In this document: in pieces, positions 1 through 6,817 of the stretch
Layout of the letters: each line of letters opens with the position of its first letter
Position numbering within the stretch: position 1 is the first letter of the stretch
Assembly: GCA_900551455.1 (NCBI GenBank)
Contig: URVV01000011.1
Span: 1-42,439, forward strand
DNA from: an uncultured Mycoplasmatota bacterium
GTDB taxonomy: Bacteria; Bacillota_I; Bacilli_A; RF39; UBA660
Length of the DNA: 42,439 nt
Reading direction: 5' to 3'
The notes under the pieces: generated by a model
What the model was told of the DNA's origin: nothing
Database searches by the model: none
The model's input: the letters and a program-made list of their open reading frames with translations, nothing else
Made by a program: the position numbers and the translations under genes

Positions 1-533
1 TTAGTCCATCTAGCTATTTTATTATCATCAATACTTATATTATCAGGTATAGCTAGTTTAATTCCATTTTTTTTATTGACAGATAAGTATTCAGAATAAT
101 CGGAGTATTCACTGTTTACATCGCCGTCATCTGATAAATATCTAGCCTGAACATTATAAGTTACTTGATAACTTTCTAAATAACGAGATTGTATTATTGT
201 ATAAATCTCTTGCTGTAAATCTAATTCAGTAGAGGAAGTTCCTGTTTCTCCTAAACCAATTATCTCCTCTCCATCATAGACAATAACATTAACAGCATAA
301 TAGTTTGCTCCATTTACGGAATTCCATTTTGCAGTTGCTGTACTTCCATCTTTCCATGTTAGGCCTGTAGGTTTATCTAAACTTGTAATAATATTTCCAG
401 CCATCATCCTATTGGCAGCAACACTTGATGTATATGATTCTCCTTTCTTTATTATTTCTTTGTTACCTATATAAGCAACAATGGTTAAGATTGCAAAAAT
501 CAAAGTTGCAATCAATAGTTTCTTTCTTTTCAT
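1..533 (-). CDS. Secreted or membrane-anchored Fn3-like protein, 3' end cut by window
   Basis: The frame is open from ATG at 533-531 to the window edge, about 177 residues, with an AAGGAG ribosome site just upstream. The N-terminus is MKRKKLLIATLIFAILTIVA, a basic stretch followed by one hydrophobic segment, so it is a signal peptide or membrane anchor. After about residue 50 comes a beta-rich stretch with TGLTWKDGSTATAKW, then alternating NYYAVNVIVYDGE and YQVTYNVQARYLSDDGD. This is the pattern of a fibronectin type III-like domain, and a second repeat begins near the edge (ISIDDNKIARWT). Two TATAAT-like boxes lie upstream (about 555-580, minus strand). Function unknown; an extracellular binding role is inferred. 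It is probably cargo of the element that ends in sigK. Confidence 0.75.
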   Translation of the reverse strand, partial: MKRKKLLIATLIFAILTIVAYIGNKEIIKKGESYTSSVAANRMMAGNIITSLDKPTGLTWKDGSTATAKWNSVNGANYYAVNVIVYDGEEIIGLGETGTSSTELDLQQEIYTIIQSRYLESYQVTYNVQARYLSDDGDVNSEYSDYSEYLSVNKKNGIKLAIPDNISIDDNKIARWT

Positions 534-737
534 AAAATTCACTCCTTACAAATATTTATTATAACACTATTATACTATATTTTTATGAAAATAGAAATAC
601 GAATACAGAAAATATTAGTAATATTTATCTTGAATGAAGTTGAATGTTTTCAAAGTATATAAAGTAACTAAATTTTAACTGCTGTAATTATTTTTAATGC
701 ATGTTATTATGGTTACGAGCATATGAAGGAGGTATTT

Positions 738-1067
738 ATGTTTAGGATAGAAGATGGCAAAGATATTACAGATGAGGAATTTAATGAGATTGTTGCTCCA
801 TTTATAGATTCCTGTAATGATTATATAGAAAAGAAGGTAATTCCAGATTATGTAGTTTTCTATATTGGTAATGGATATAAGGCTAGTGCAATATGGTCGG
901 CATCTTATGATGTATTAGTTCATACTGCAATGGATACATTCAATGTTGTTCCAAATGACATGACCACTATTAAACGTGAAATAACTGATTTACTTGAGCA
1001 AAAATATATGTTAAGGATTATAAAGGAAGATCCATTAGAGTTTGAAGAAGTGGTTAAGAATGATTAG
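738..1067 (+). CDS. Unknown acidic 109-residue protein, paralogue of the next gene
   Basis: The start is ATG at 738, because AAGGAGG at 726-732 sits 5 bases before it; an ATG at 723 lies upstream of that ribosome site. The protein is small, acidic and has no signal or membrane segment. It begins MFRIEDGKDITDEEF and aligns along its length with the next gene (MIRNDFDISDEDF; both continue to a PF motif, then a tyrosine-rich YxxFYIGNGY or YLAYYIATGY segment). The two genes overlap by 8 bases (ATGATTAG) and are therefore co-translated. I recognise no family. Two diverged copies in tandem suggest a heteromeric pair or a recent duplication. Confidence 0.75.
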   Translation: MFRIEDGKDITDEEFNEIVAPFIDSCNDYIEKKVIPDYVVFYIGNGYKASAIWSASYDVLVHTAMDTFNVVPNDMTTIKREITDLLEQKYMLRIIKEDPLEFEEVVKND

Positions 1068-1377
1068 AAATGATTTTGATATAAGTGATGAAGATTTTGA
1101 GAAGATTAACAAACCATTTGAGGAGGCAATAGGAAATTACCTTCATAGTACATTCATAGATGAGTATCTGGCTTATTATATAGCTACAGGGTATAATATG
1201 TCTGCTTTGTATGAAGGAAGCCTTAGTGGTGTATTTAATGCTTCGATAGATAGTCTGTGTGATATAAGATATGGAACACCAGAAGATATAGAAAGATTAA
1301 GGACTATTCTTAAGGATAAGTACAATCTTTTGTTAACGAGCGATACTGAATTAGAGATTAGCGAAATTGAGAAATAG
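1060..1377 (+). CDS. Unknown acidic 105-residue protein, paralogue of the previous gene
   Basis: The start is ATG at 1060, overlapping the previous stop as ATGATTAG; a TTG further up (1042) is less likely. The fold is predicted soluble and mostly helical. Shared positions with the upstream paralogue include (I/D)(S/T)DE(D/E)F, PF near residue 20, YY(I)A(T/N)GY near residue 45 and a K-Y-L segment near the C-terminus. No known domain is recognised. A terminator overlaps the stop codon, so the two-gene unit ends here. Confidence 0.72.
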   Translation: MIRNDFDISDEDFEKINKPFEEAIGNYLHSTFIDEYLAYYIATGYNMSALYEGSLSGVFNASIDSLCDIRYGTPEDIERLRTILKDKYNLLLTSDTELEISEIEK

Positions 1378-1409
1378 AACCAACATAACGTTGATTCTAT
1401 TTTTATTTT
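1374..1409 (+). terminator. Rho-independent terminator
   Basis: An 11-base arm (1374-1384) pairs with 1390-1400 with one mismatch, the loop is 5 bases, and TTTTTATTTT follows. The stem overlaps the stop codon of the paralogue pair. Confidence 0.8.
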
Positions 1410-1440
1410 ATATATTTAATTAGTAAGTGAAGGAGCTGTT

Positions 1441-1875
1441 ATGAATAGAACTAATCCATTTAAATTAAGTATTGAAGATGTAAGAGGTGTTGAATTAATG
1501 TTCTATAATGGTGAGAGTATTTTTATATCGAATAAGCATTTGAATAAGTTTGATATTAATTTAAATGGTACTTTTAAAGTTATAGATGATCCTATTTTTG
1601 AGTATGGGTATGTTTTTAGTACAGGTACTATTTATATTGATAAGATGTATCTACATCAGGTGCTTGGTGATGATATTTTGAATAAATTAATGTATCGTGG
1701 TGATATAACTTCATTAAAAGTAGGCTTCTATAACGACTTTAAAATCAAGAGCAATATTCCATTATTACTTTGTCAATTTAAAATTAAGGCTACATCTAAT
1801 TATATAACTAAGATGAAATATGAAGAAGATGACGATAATTTAATTATAAGATGGATTCCTGTTGATGCTTTGTAA
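1441..1875 (+). CDS. Unknown 144-residue protein
   Basis: ATG at 1441 is preceded by AAGGAG at suitable spacing. The protein starts MNRTNPFKLSIEDVRGVEL and is beta-rich, alternating hydrophobic and polar residues (VELMFYNGESIFIS, GTFKVIDDPIFEYGYVFSTG, LLLCQFKIKATS), with an acidic EEDDDN turn near the C-terminus. No signal peptide or membrane segment is seen, and I recognise no family. It is a single-gene unit, bounded by a terminator on each side, in the presumed sigK-linked element. Confidence 0.7.
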   Translation: MNRTNPFKLSIEDVRGVELMFYNGESIFISNKHLNKFDINLNGTFKVIDDPIFEYGYVFSTGTIYIDKMYLHQVLGDDILNKLMYRGDITSLKVGFYNDFKIKSNIPLLLCQFKIKATSNYITKMKYEEDDDNLIIRWIPVDAL

Positions 1876-1920
1876 TTTAGGTGCGTTAAATCTGTTGTAA
1901 CTAGCGAAAGTATAAGATTT

Positions 1921-1955
1921 GAGTAATAGGTGCTGAAGCCTATTACTCTTTTTAT
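1921..1955 (+). terminator. Rho-independent terminator
   Basis: A perfect 10-bp stem (GAGTAATAGG with CCTATTACTC) and an 8-base loop are followed by TTTTTATTT. It closes the 1441-1875 unit. Confidence 0.88.
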
Positions 1956-1970
1956 TTGGCCTAATATGGG

Positions 1971-2086
1971 GTGTAAACGAAATCATTTGATTTCGTTTAT
2001 ACTAGAAACTTGTCTGAAATGTGTTGCTTTTTACCCAAATTTAAGTGATTTATATAAACGAAATGTGAAAGAGGATTTCTTTTATG
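1971..2086. promoter_or_regulatory. Two dyads upstream of a serine recombinase, possible res site
   Basis: Dyad I (1971-2002) has 15-base arms, GTGTAAACGAAATCA and TGATTTCGTTTATAC, that match at 14 of 15 positions around a TT centre. Dyad II (2053-2086) has arms TATAAACGAAAT and ATTTCTTTTATG, matching at 10 of 12, around a 10-base spacer. All four half-sites share the core ATAAAcGAAAT. Sizes of 32 and 34 bp, placed just before a small serine recombinase, resemble the subsites of resolvase res regions. The role as a recombination or autoregulation site is inferred. Dyad I lacks a T-tract, so it is not a simple terminator. Confidence 0.6.
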
Positions 2087-2109
2087 GTTCGAAGTAAGGA
2101 GGATTCAAT

Positions 2110-2709
2110 ATGGAAAGTAAACTATTTGGGTACAGTAGATGTTCTACGGATAAGCAAGATGTTAAATACCAAGTTGATGCATTATTAGCAAGAGGAGTAG
2201 ATATTTCAAATATTAAATATGAATACATTTCAGGAAGAAAGGATAATAGACCAGTTCTTGATGCACTATTAGAAGAAATGAATGAGGGTGATACTTTAAT
2301 AGTTACTGATATAACTCGTTTGTGTAGGAACACTAGAGCACTATGTGATATCATTGATTTGATTATCGCAAAGAGATTTAGGCTTATAGTTGGAACGATA
2401 GATATTGACTGTAGAACTGGTGCTCTAGATCCAATGATCGAGGGAATGCTTAAGATTAATGCTGTTTTCGGTGAGATGGAAGCAAAGCTGAAGGTGCACC
2501 AGATTAAGTTGGGATTGGCCACAGCTGTTAAGGCTGGTAAGAAGTTAGGACGTCCTAAGTCAACTTATGATGATATTCCAAAGGTGTTTATGCAGTATTA
2601 TCCTAAGTATAAGAATGGAACTCTAAACAAAATGGCTTTTGCTAGAGTTACTCAATTATCGTATCCAACTATTTATAAGTACATATATATAGTTGAGAAT
2701 TCTAAATAA
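2110..2709 (+). CDS. Small serine recombinase (resolvase/invertase family)
   Basis: This 199-residue protein has the size and domain order of Tn3-type resolvases and DNA invertases. The N-terminal catalytic domain contains FGYSRCSTDKQD near residue 10, where the serine of YxRxST is the nucleophile. It also has the conserved VTDITRLCRNTRAL segment (D-x-x-R-L-x-R) and the GTIDIDCRTGALDPMIEGML region. A basic linker (GKKLGRPKST) leads to a C-terminal helix-turn-helix (MAFARVTQLSYPTIYKYI). Such enzymes resolve dimers or invert segments and differ from the large serine integrases. ATG at 2110 follows TAAGGAGG. Two dyads immediately upstream are plausible targets. Confidence 0.9.
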   Translation: MESKLFGYSRCSTDKQDVKYQVDALLARGVDISNIKYEYISGRKDNRPVLDALLEEMNEGDTLIVTDITRLCRNTRALCDIIDLIIAKRFRLIVGTIDIDCRTGALDPMIEGMLKINAVFGEMEAKLKVHQIKLGLATAVKAGKKLGRPKSTYDDIPKVFMQYYPKYKNGTLNKMAFARVTQLSYPTIYKYIYIVENSK

Positions 2710-2794
2710 TTATTATGGAAAGAGTTTGGATTTTTAGTCTTATTCATATTCTTTCTTCTTTTTTTGTGGTAGAATATTTATAGGAGGGATAATT

Positions 2795-4048
2795 ATGCTA
2801 GAAGTTCTTAAAGAAATGCAAAAGCATGGTATTTTTAAGTTGTTACCTAACGATGATTTAGATATTGCTATTAGCAAGTTGGGTAATTCTAAAGATATTG
2901 ATAGAATATATGATTCTATTCAGAAGTATTTAAAGAATTTATCAAGTGAGTTATCCTATAGGCATAATGTAGATTTAGGAAGTACATTAAGTGATTTTAG
3001 TGACAAATTTTCATACGAAATGTTTGATATGACTTATACATGTACTAATCATTCTAATGGTATATATCAGAAAGAAATAACTTATGGTACAGCTAATAAT
3101 GGTTCTTTTGGAATAGAAATGTTTAATTCTACTTTTACTTTGGAGGAAAGAAAGTTACTGAAGTTAATTAACCATTATTATATTTCATTGATGAATAAGA
3201 ATGATTTTAATGACAGTTACTTCTTCATCCCTATAGATTCATTAAGACTTATATTCCCAAAGGTTAACAATATTAAATTGAAAGAGAAAATTATTAATAC
3301 ATGTAGTCTGTTGAATAGCAAGACTATTTACTGGGATTTAAGTAAGACGAGATATAGAAAGAGCTTAGAAAATGACAATTTGTATACTGGTAATAAAGAA
3401 GATATTATAGATATCAATATTCTATATCTTCCCAAGAAGAATAAGAATGGCATTAATGGTGAAGCAACTGAAATTAAAGGTATTATATGTAGGATTAGTA
3501 AATTTATGAGAATAAGGTTTGAATTGAAACAAATATCCAATCTTTTTCCAGTAGAGAATCTTGGATGTAACTATTTATCTTTTGTGATAGCTGACAAGAT
3601 CGATTATCGTTTACATATGATGAAGATTGGTAGCAACAAGAGTAAGTCTAATAAGAGTAAGTTAGAATACGACAAGAAGTTGCGAGATCTAACAAACGAA
3701 ATATATGTGTATCGTAATCAAAAGCAACAGAGGGATACTTATTTATATCAAATTACAACTGAGCCAAATTCCAAAGATAGTATTCTTAAGTTATTAGAGT
3801 CTATTATTATGGTTTTAAGTAATTTGTCAGATAATATAAGTTTTAAGGCAGTGTTTAAGGTACAAAAGAAAGAACTTAAATTAGATGATTATATAGTTAA
3901 TATTAAGTATGCAAAGAAACATGATATAGATTATCAGATAGATAAACTTTATAATGATATTATTTCTGTTTGTAGTGTTTTATGCGAACAAGCACAAGTA
4001 AGGCAACTTATTGCTAATGGTAATATATCACTAATATTAAGATTTTAA
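2795..4048 (+). CDS. Probable replication initiator-like protein, family uncertain
   Basis: The gene encodes 417 residues with ATG after AGGAGGGATAATT. The first 120 residues are mixed helical. From about residue 110 (FTLEERKLLKLINHYYISLM) to about 260 it shows the two winged-helix-like halves typical of plasmid Rep proteins: a helix, strands around DSYFFIPIDSLRLIFPKV, and a basic patch (KSNKSKLEYDKKLRD). I see no catalytic Tyr motif of rolling-circle enzymes. Its position directly before a DnaB-like helicase in an integrative element suggests it loads that helicase at the element origin. This is inference from context; no motif proves it. Confidence 0.5.
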   Translation: MLEVLKEMQKHGIFKLLPNDDLDIAISKLGNSKDIDRIYDSIQKYLKNLSSELSYRHNVDLGSTLSDFSDKFSYEMFDMTYTCTNHSNGIYQKEITYGTANNGSFGIEMFNSTFTLEERKLLKLINHYYISLMNKNDFNDSYFFIPIDSLRLIFPKVNNIKLKEKIINTCSLLNSKTIYWDLSKTRYRKSLENDNLYTGNKEDIIDINILYLPKKNKNGINGEATEIKGIICRISKFMRIRFELKQISNLFPVENLGCNYLSFVIADKIDYRLHMMKIGSNKSKSNKSKLEYDKKLRDLTNEIYVYRNQKQQRDTYLYQITTEPNSKDSILKLLESIIMVLSNLSDNISFKAVFKVQKKELKLDDYIVNIKYAKKHDIDYQIDKLYNDIISVCSVLCEQAQVRQLIANGNISLILRF

Positions 4049-4119
4049 GTGTACTATTTAATTCGGTTTTTAGACTTTTAGATTTTTGAAGTAGATTTTT
4101 AACTTTTTAAAGTAGCAAA

Positions 4120-4148
4120 GTTGTCGAGAATTCTCGATGACTTTTTTT
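4120..4148 (+). terminator. Rho-independent terminator
   Basis: The sequence has the 14-bp palindrome TCGAGAATTCTCGA, extended by weaker outer pairs, followed by seven T. It lies 70 bases after the probable initiator gene. Confidence 0.75.
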
Positions 4149-4178
4149 CTATATAGTTAGATATTAAGCCCTCAAAAA

Positions 4179-4224
4179 CCCCTTTAGGGGATTTATTGAC
4201 AAATTGAGTTTTATAGTATAGGAT
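4179..4224 (+). promoter_or_regulatory. Short GC hairpin followed by a promoter for the helicase unit
   Basis: CCCCTTTAGGGG (4179-4190) forms a tight hairpin flanked by A and T runs. It is followed at once by TTGACA (4196-4201) and, 17 bases on, TAGGAT (4219-4224). This is a good -35 and a fair -10 box. The hairpin could be a terminator insulating the promoter or part of a replication origin. Confidence 0.5.
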
Positions 4225-4375
4225 ATTTAACAATTAATTGAGGGATTAATATCTTACTTCTTTCAGAAGGAATTATTCCGCGGTTTTGTTATTATTAAGG
4301 CAAATACGGCTCCTTTTAGTGTTATTAGCTGTCGCCTAAGTTATTTTTTAATCAAGTGTAAAGGAGGAATAGTTT
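4225..4375 (+). other. Untranslated leader of the helicase transcript, possibly structured
   Basis: About 150 bases separate the promoter from the first strong ribosome site. They contain small inverted repeats (CTTCTTTCAGAAG near 4259; GGAATTATTCC near 4268) and a locally GC-richer segment (4300-4340) that is unusual for this window. I match it to no known riboswitch or T-box. Confidence 0.35.
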
Positions 4376-4459
4376 ATGATTAAAGAAGAACGTACTAATG
4401 ACAAAATGGTCATGAGCAAAATCGTTTGGAAGGAGGAAGGTATTCATGTTTGTGATTAA
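4376..4459 (+). CDS. 27-residue leader peptide overlapping the helicase start
   Basis: ATG at 4376 has a near-ideal AAAGGAGGAAT ribosome site. The frame runs 27 codons, MIKEERTNDKMVMSKIVWKE and seven more residues, to TAA at 4457-4459. It overlaps the helicase ATG at 4446 by 14 bases, and the helicase ribosome site (AAGGAGGAAGG) lies inside it. The arrangement suggests translational coupling. No function can be read from the peptide. Confidence 0.5.
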   Translation: MIKEERTNDKMVMSKIVWKEEGIHVCD

Positions 4460-5534
4460 TGATGCTAATGGGCAATCTGTGCCAATGAATGAAATATTTG
4501 AAGAAGGATTCAATATTACTGCAAGCAACTTTAAATCCAAAAATATTGGAAGAGTTAAAAGAGATGTTTTCGGAGAATATTTACTGAAGACAAAGAATGA
4601 TGGTGACAAAGTTAATGGCGGTGAAATTATTCCAACAGGTATAGATTCACTGGATTCTATCCTTGGTGGTGGGTTTAAACCTGGCTTATATGTGATTGGT
4701 GCAAATCCTGGTACTGGTAAAACAAGTCTATTGCTACATATTCTAACTAATCTAGCAATCAATAAGAAACATAGTTTGTTTTTTAGTTTGGATATGTCTG
4801 ATATACAGACAGTAATTAGGATTGTTGCAAATACGTCGTATCGTTTTCCAGAATTAGACAGTAAAAATATAAATGATTTGTCTAATTCGAAGACAATTAT
4901 TAATGATGATGGACTTGATGATGAGGTGCGTAAGATTTATCAAACCTATTTAACAACAATTGATCCTTATATTAATGTGATGTCTATACACGAGAATTCG
5001 TTAGGAAAAATAGATCGCAGTGTAACTTATGTTGAATCTGTTGGGATAGCAATTAAGAACTTCAAGAAATATTATAAGACATCGCCTGTTGTAGTAATTG
5101 ATTATTTACAATTACTTCAAAACAAACCTAGTTCAAATTATAGGGATGATAACGATGGTGAGATTACTTTGAAGTCTTATGATAAGAGAATTGAGATGGA
5201 TAAGATTGTAGATGAACTTAAAACCTTAAGCTCTGTTTATGGAACACCTATTATTGTAATTACTTCCACTAACAGATCTTCTTATACAAAATCTAATGTT
5301 TATGAAAGTAATGAATATGACATTGGATTCAGTAAAGAAAGTGGTAATATTGAGTATACAGCTGATGTTCTTATCCGTTTAACATCTGGTGAAGGTACTA
5401 CTAATTTTGGTGGTCCTAATCAAGAAATAATTAATTTACACATTGCCAAGTCTAGAGTTGGCAAACAACATGTAACAATTCCTTTAAATTTTATTCCAGA
5501 ATATGCATTCTTTAGCGAAGTAACTAAAGACTAG
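4446..5534 (+). CDS. DnaB-like replicative helicase core (RecA fold), lacks N-terminal domain
   Basis: This 362-residue protein matches the C-terminal ATPase domain of DnaB helicases. It has TGIDSLDSILGGGFKPGLYV near residue 60, Walker A GANPGTGKTS near residue 85, SLFFSLDMS, Walker B VVVIDYLQLL near residue 218, the DxxxDELKTLSSVYGTPIIVI helix-strand, and ADVLIRL with IAKSRVGKQ towards the C-terminus. DnaB is usually about 450 residues with a helical N-terminal domain for DnaG binding. Here the first 50 residues are short and unlike that domain. Such truncated helicases are common in phage and element replication modules. It probably unwinds the element origin with the upstream protein. Confidence 0.85.
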   Translation: MFVINDANGQSVPMNEIFEEGFNITASNFKSKNIGRVKRDVFGEYLLKTKNDGDKVNGGEIIPTGIDSLDSILGGGFKPGLYVIGANPGTGKTSLLLHILTNLAINKKHSLFFSLDMSDIQTVIRIVANTSYRFPELDSKNINDLSNSKTIINDDGLDDEVRKIYQTYLTTIDPYINVMSIHENSLGKIDRSVTYVESVGIAIKNFKKYYKTSPVVVIDYLQLLQNKPSSNYRDDNDGEITLKSYDKRIEMDKIVDELKTLSSVYGTPIIVITSTNRSSYTKSNVYESNEYDIGFSKESGNIEYTADVLIRLTSGEGTTNFGGPNQEIINLHIAKSRVGKQHVTIPLNFIPEYAFFSEVTKD

Positions 5535-5550
5535 TTATGAATCTATTGTA

Positions 5551-5589
5551 GATTTTGTAGTAACGATTTATTAATCGACTTTGTAGTAA
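5551..5589 (+). repeat. Two direct copies of GA(T/C)TTTGTAGTAA
   Basis: GATTTTGTAGTAA (5551-5563) and GACTTTGTAGTAA (5577-5589) repeat head to tail at a 26-base period, between the helicase and the next small gene. Two copies are too few to call iterons; they may be an origin or regulator site. Confidence 0.4.
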
Positions 5590-5631
5590 TTAAATACTTT
5601 AAGTTTCATAAGATTAATAAGGAGGTTATGC

Positions 5632-5820
5632 ATGAAAGTCATAGTTAACTTCCCTAAAGAATCTGATGGATTAAACGAACTTGAAGATAGAGTTGCAGAA
5701 TTTCATGCAATTCTAGTTGTAGAGAAAATCAAGCAATTAAGTCTTACTGATGATGATAAAGAAAAGATGTTAAGATTGGTTCTTGATAATTTGAAGAACA
5801 AGTCTACAACTAATGTTTAG
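5632..5820 (+). CDS. Unknown 62-residue protein
   Basis: ATG at 5632 follows AAGGAGG with 6-base spacing. The protein begins MKVIVNFPKESDGLNELEDR, one strand followed by helices rich in charged residues (EFHAILVVEKIKQLSL, DDKEKMLRLVLDNLKN). No membrane segment or known motif is seen. It lies in the same direction as the helicase and ends in a strong terminator. Confidence 0.65.
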   Translation: MKVIVNFPKESDGLNELEDRVAEFHAILVVEKIKQLSLTDDDKEKMLRLVLDNLKNKSTTNV

Positions 5821-5839
5821 AAGTATTCGATTTCGTAAT

Positions 5840-5872
5840 AAAAGTGTATGATTATTTCATACACTTTTTAAG
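5840..5872. terminator. Bidirectional terminator between convergent genes
   Basis: A perfect 12-bp stem (AAAAGTGTATGA with TCATACACTTTT) has a 5-base loop, T-rich sequence on the plus side and A-rich sequence on the other. It serves the 62-residue gene and the minus-strand HTH gene. Confidence 0.85.
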
Positions 5873-6322
5873 TTTTTTATACTTTTCTCTTGAAATATGA
5901 CTGTTTCCTTGTTCCCATCGCCTAACCGAAGTATCGCTAACACCTATTAAGTTTCCGAATGCTTGAAGACTCATGTTCATCTGTTTTCTAAGAGTTTTAA
6001 TTTTTTCACAAGGGTTATCGAGTAGAAACTGTATGTATTCGTCATTGATTTTAAGTTTATCATGAAGTTTTAGTTCTTCTATAATACCAGTTATCAGATT
6101 TATATCTACCAGTTTCATCTCTCTGTTTTCGAGGTGGTGCAGTGCATCTCTAGAGTATCCTAATTTAATGCTTAAATCCTCTTGTTTTACATTAGCTAGT
6201 CTCCGATAATACTTTATTTGCTCTCCAATAGATGCATCGTCTTTAATTGGATTTACTATCCATATAGGAGGAACTCTATATGTAATGCGTGTCTGTATTT
6301 CTGATTCTAGTGAAGTAAACAT
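5852..6322 (-). CDS. Double helix-turn-helix regulator at the element edge
   Basis: I chose ATG at 6322 (156 residues). A TTG at 6343 would extend it into the sigK fragment, but neither start has a strong ribosome site. Two separate Xre-type HTH domains are visible: GEQIKYYRRLANVKQEDLSI with LGYSRDALHHLENRE in the middle, and KIKTLRKQMNMSLQAFGNLI with GVSDTSVRRWEQGNSHIS at the C-terminus. It is likely a DNA-binding regulator of the element. It lies directly downstream of, and in the same direction as, the truncated sigK, so sigK transcription would run into it. Confidence 0.75.
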   Translation of the reverse strand: MFTSLESEIQTRITYRVPPIWIVNPIKDDASIGEQIKYYRRLANVKQEDLSIKLGYSRDALHHLENREMKLVDINLITGIIEELKLHDKLKINDEYIQFLLDNPCEKIKTLRKQMNMSLQAFGNLIGVSDTSVRRWEQGNSHISREKYKKLKKCMK

Positions 6323-6327
6323 TCTAT

Positions 6328-6687
6328 TTAATAGTTTTTCCAACAGGTGTATATTGCATTTTCAGCACATTTTGCAGCATAGGTAGCAAGTTTTACTTTT
6401 TTATTTTCTGAGTAGGTGTCAATTCCTTTAATTAAACCAACAGTACCGATACCTATTAGATCATCTACATCATGTCCGGTGGCTTCAAATTTTTTAACGA
6501 TATGGGCTACTAATCTTAGGTTATGCTCAATTAATTTGTTTCGGGCTTCAGGATCCCCTGATTTGGCTTTTTTGATATATTCATCTTCTAATTCTTTAGG
6601 TAACTGTTCTGGAAAGACGTTGTTAGAGTATGCTCCAGTAAAGAATAAGAGGTTATTTGCTAAGTAATTTAAAATATTTAATAACAT
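6328..6687 (-). CDS. sigK: Sporulation sigma factor SigK, N-terminal fragment interrupted by an element
   Basis: ATG at 6687 follows AAGGGGG. Residues 10 to about 112 match SigK rather than SigE: FFTGAYSNNVFPEQLPKELE, GDPEARNKLIEHNLRLVAHI, VKKFEATGHDVDDLIGIGTV and KLATYAAKCAEN. These are regions 1.2 to 2.2, binding core RNA polymerase and the -10 box. Native sequence should continue EIL and then into regions 3 and 4 for -35 recognition (about 230 residues in total), but it switches to AIYTCWKNY and stops. The fragment has no region 4 and cannot be a working sigma factor as it stands. SigK drives late mother-cell genes. In B. subtilis and C. difficile it is rebuilt by excision of the skin element at about this site. 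Confidence 0.85.
   Translation of the reverse strand: MLLNILNYLANNLLFFTGAYSNNVFPEQLPKELEDEYIKKAKSGDPEARNKLIEHNLRLVAHIVKKFEATGHDVDDLIGIGTVGLIKGIDTYSENKKVKLATYAAKCAENAIYTCWKNY
6350..6364 (-). other. Junction between sigK and the intervening element (attachment half-site)
   Basis: On the minus strand the sequence reads GCTGAAAATG and then CAATATACACC. SigK genes normally read GAAAATGAAAT here (Glu-Asn-Glu-Ile). Homology is lost straight after AATG. The B. subtilis skin crossover core is remembered as AATGA at this codon, so the match in position is notable. The partner site is outside the window. Confidence 0.6.
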
Positions 6688-6817
6688 TGTTCCCCCTTAG
6701 TAAATTATATAGTTATTAATTTTTAAAATTCCTTTTTTATTCTCTTTGTTTGTTTTGGAATCACTTTACTTTACTTAAAAAATAATATATAATTTAATGT
6801 AAGAAATGGGTGATATT

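Larger units (their letters stand above)
1..6356. mobile_element. Element ending inside sigK (skin-like), left part outside the window
   Basis: SigK homology on the minus strand stops abruptly at AATG (plus-strand CATT, 6357-6360), and foreign sequence follows to the left. That sequence carries a small serine recombinase, a probable replication initiator, a DnaB-like helicase, small unknown genes and an HTH regulator, which together make an integrative-element module. Skin elements of Bacillus and Clostridioides interrupt sigK at or near this codon. The opposite end, any large recombinase and the C-terminal half of sigK would lie left of base 1, so the boundary at base 1 is only the window edge. 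That everything from 1 to 6356 belongs to one element is inference. Confidence 0.6.

Noticed and set aside
1971..2002. Palindrome as a terminator of the preceding gene
   Set aside because: A better terminator with a T-tract lies at 1921-1955, and the palindrome has a two-base centre and no T-run.
2082..2522. Open minus-strand frame across the serine recombinase
   Set aside because: It is the mirror of a clear plus-strand gene, has no ribosome site and shows no protein family.
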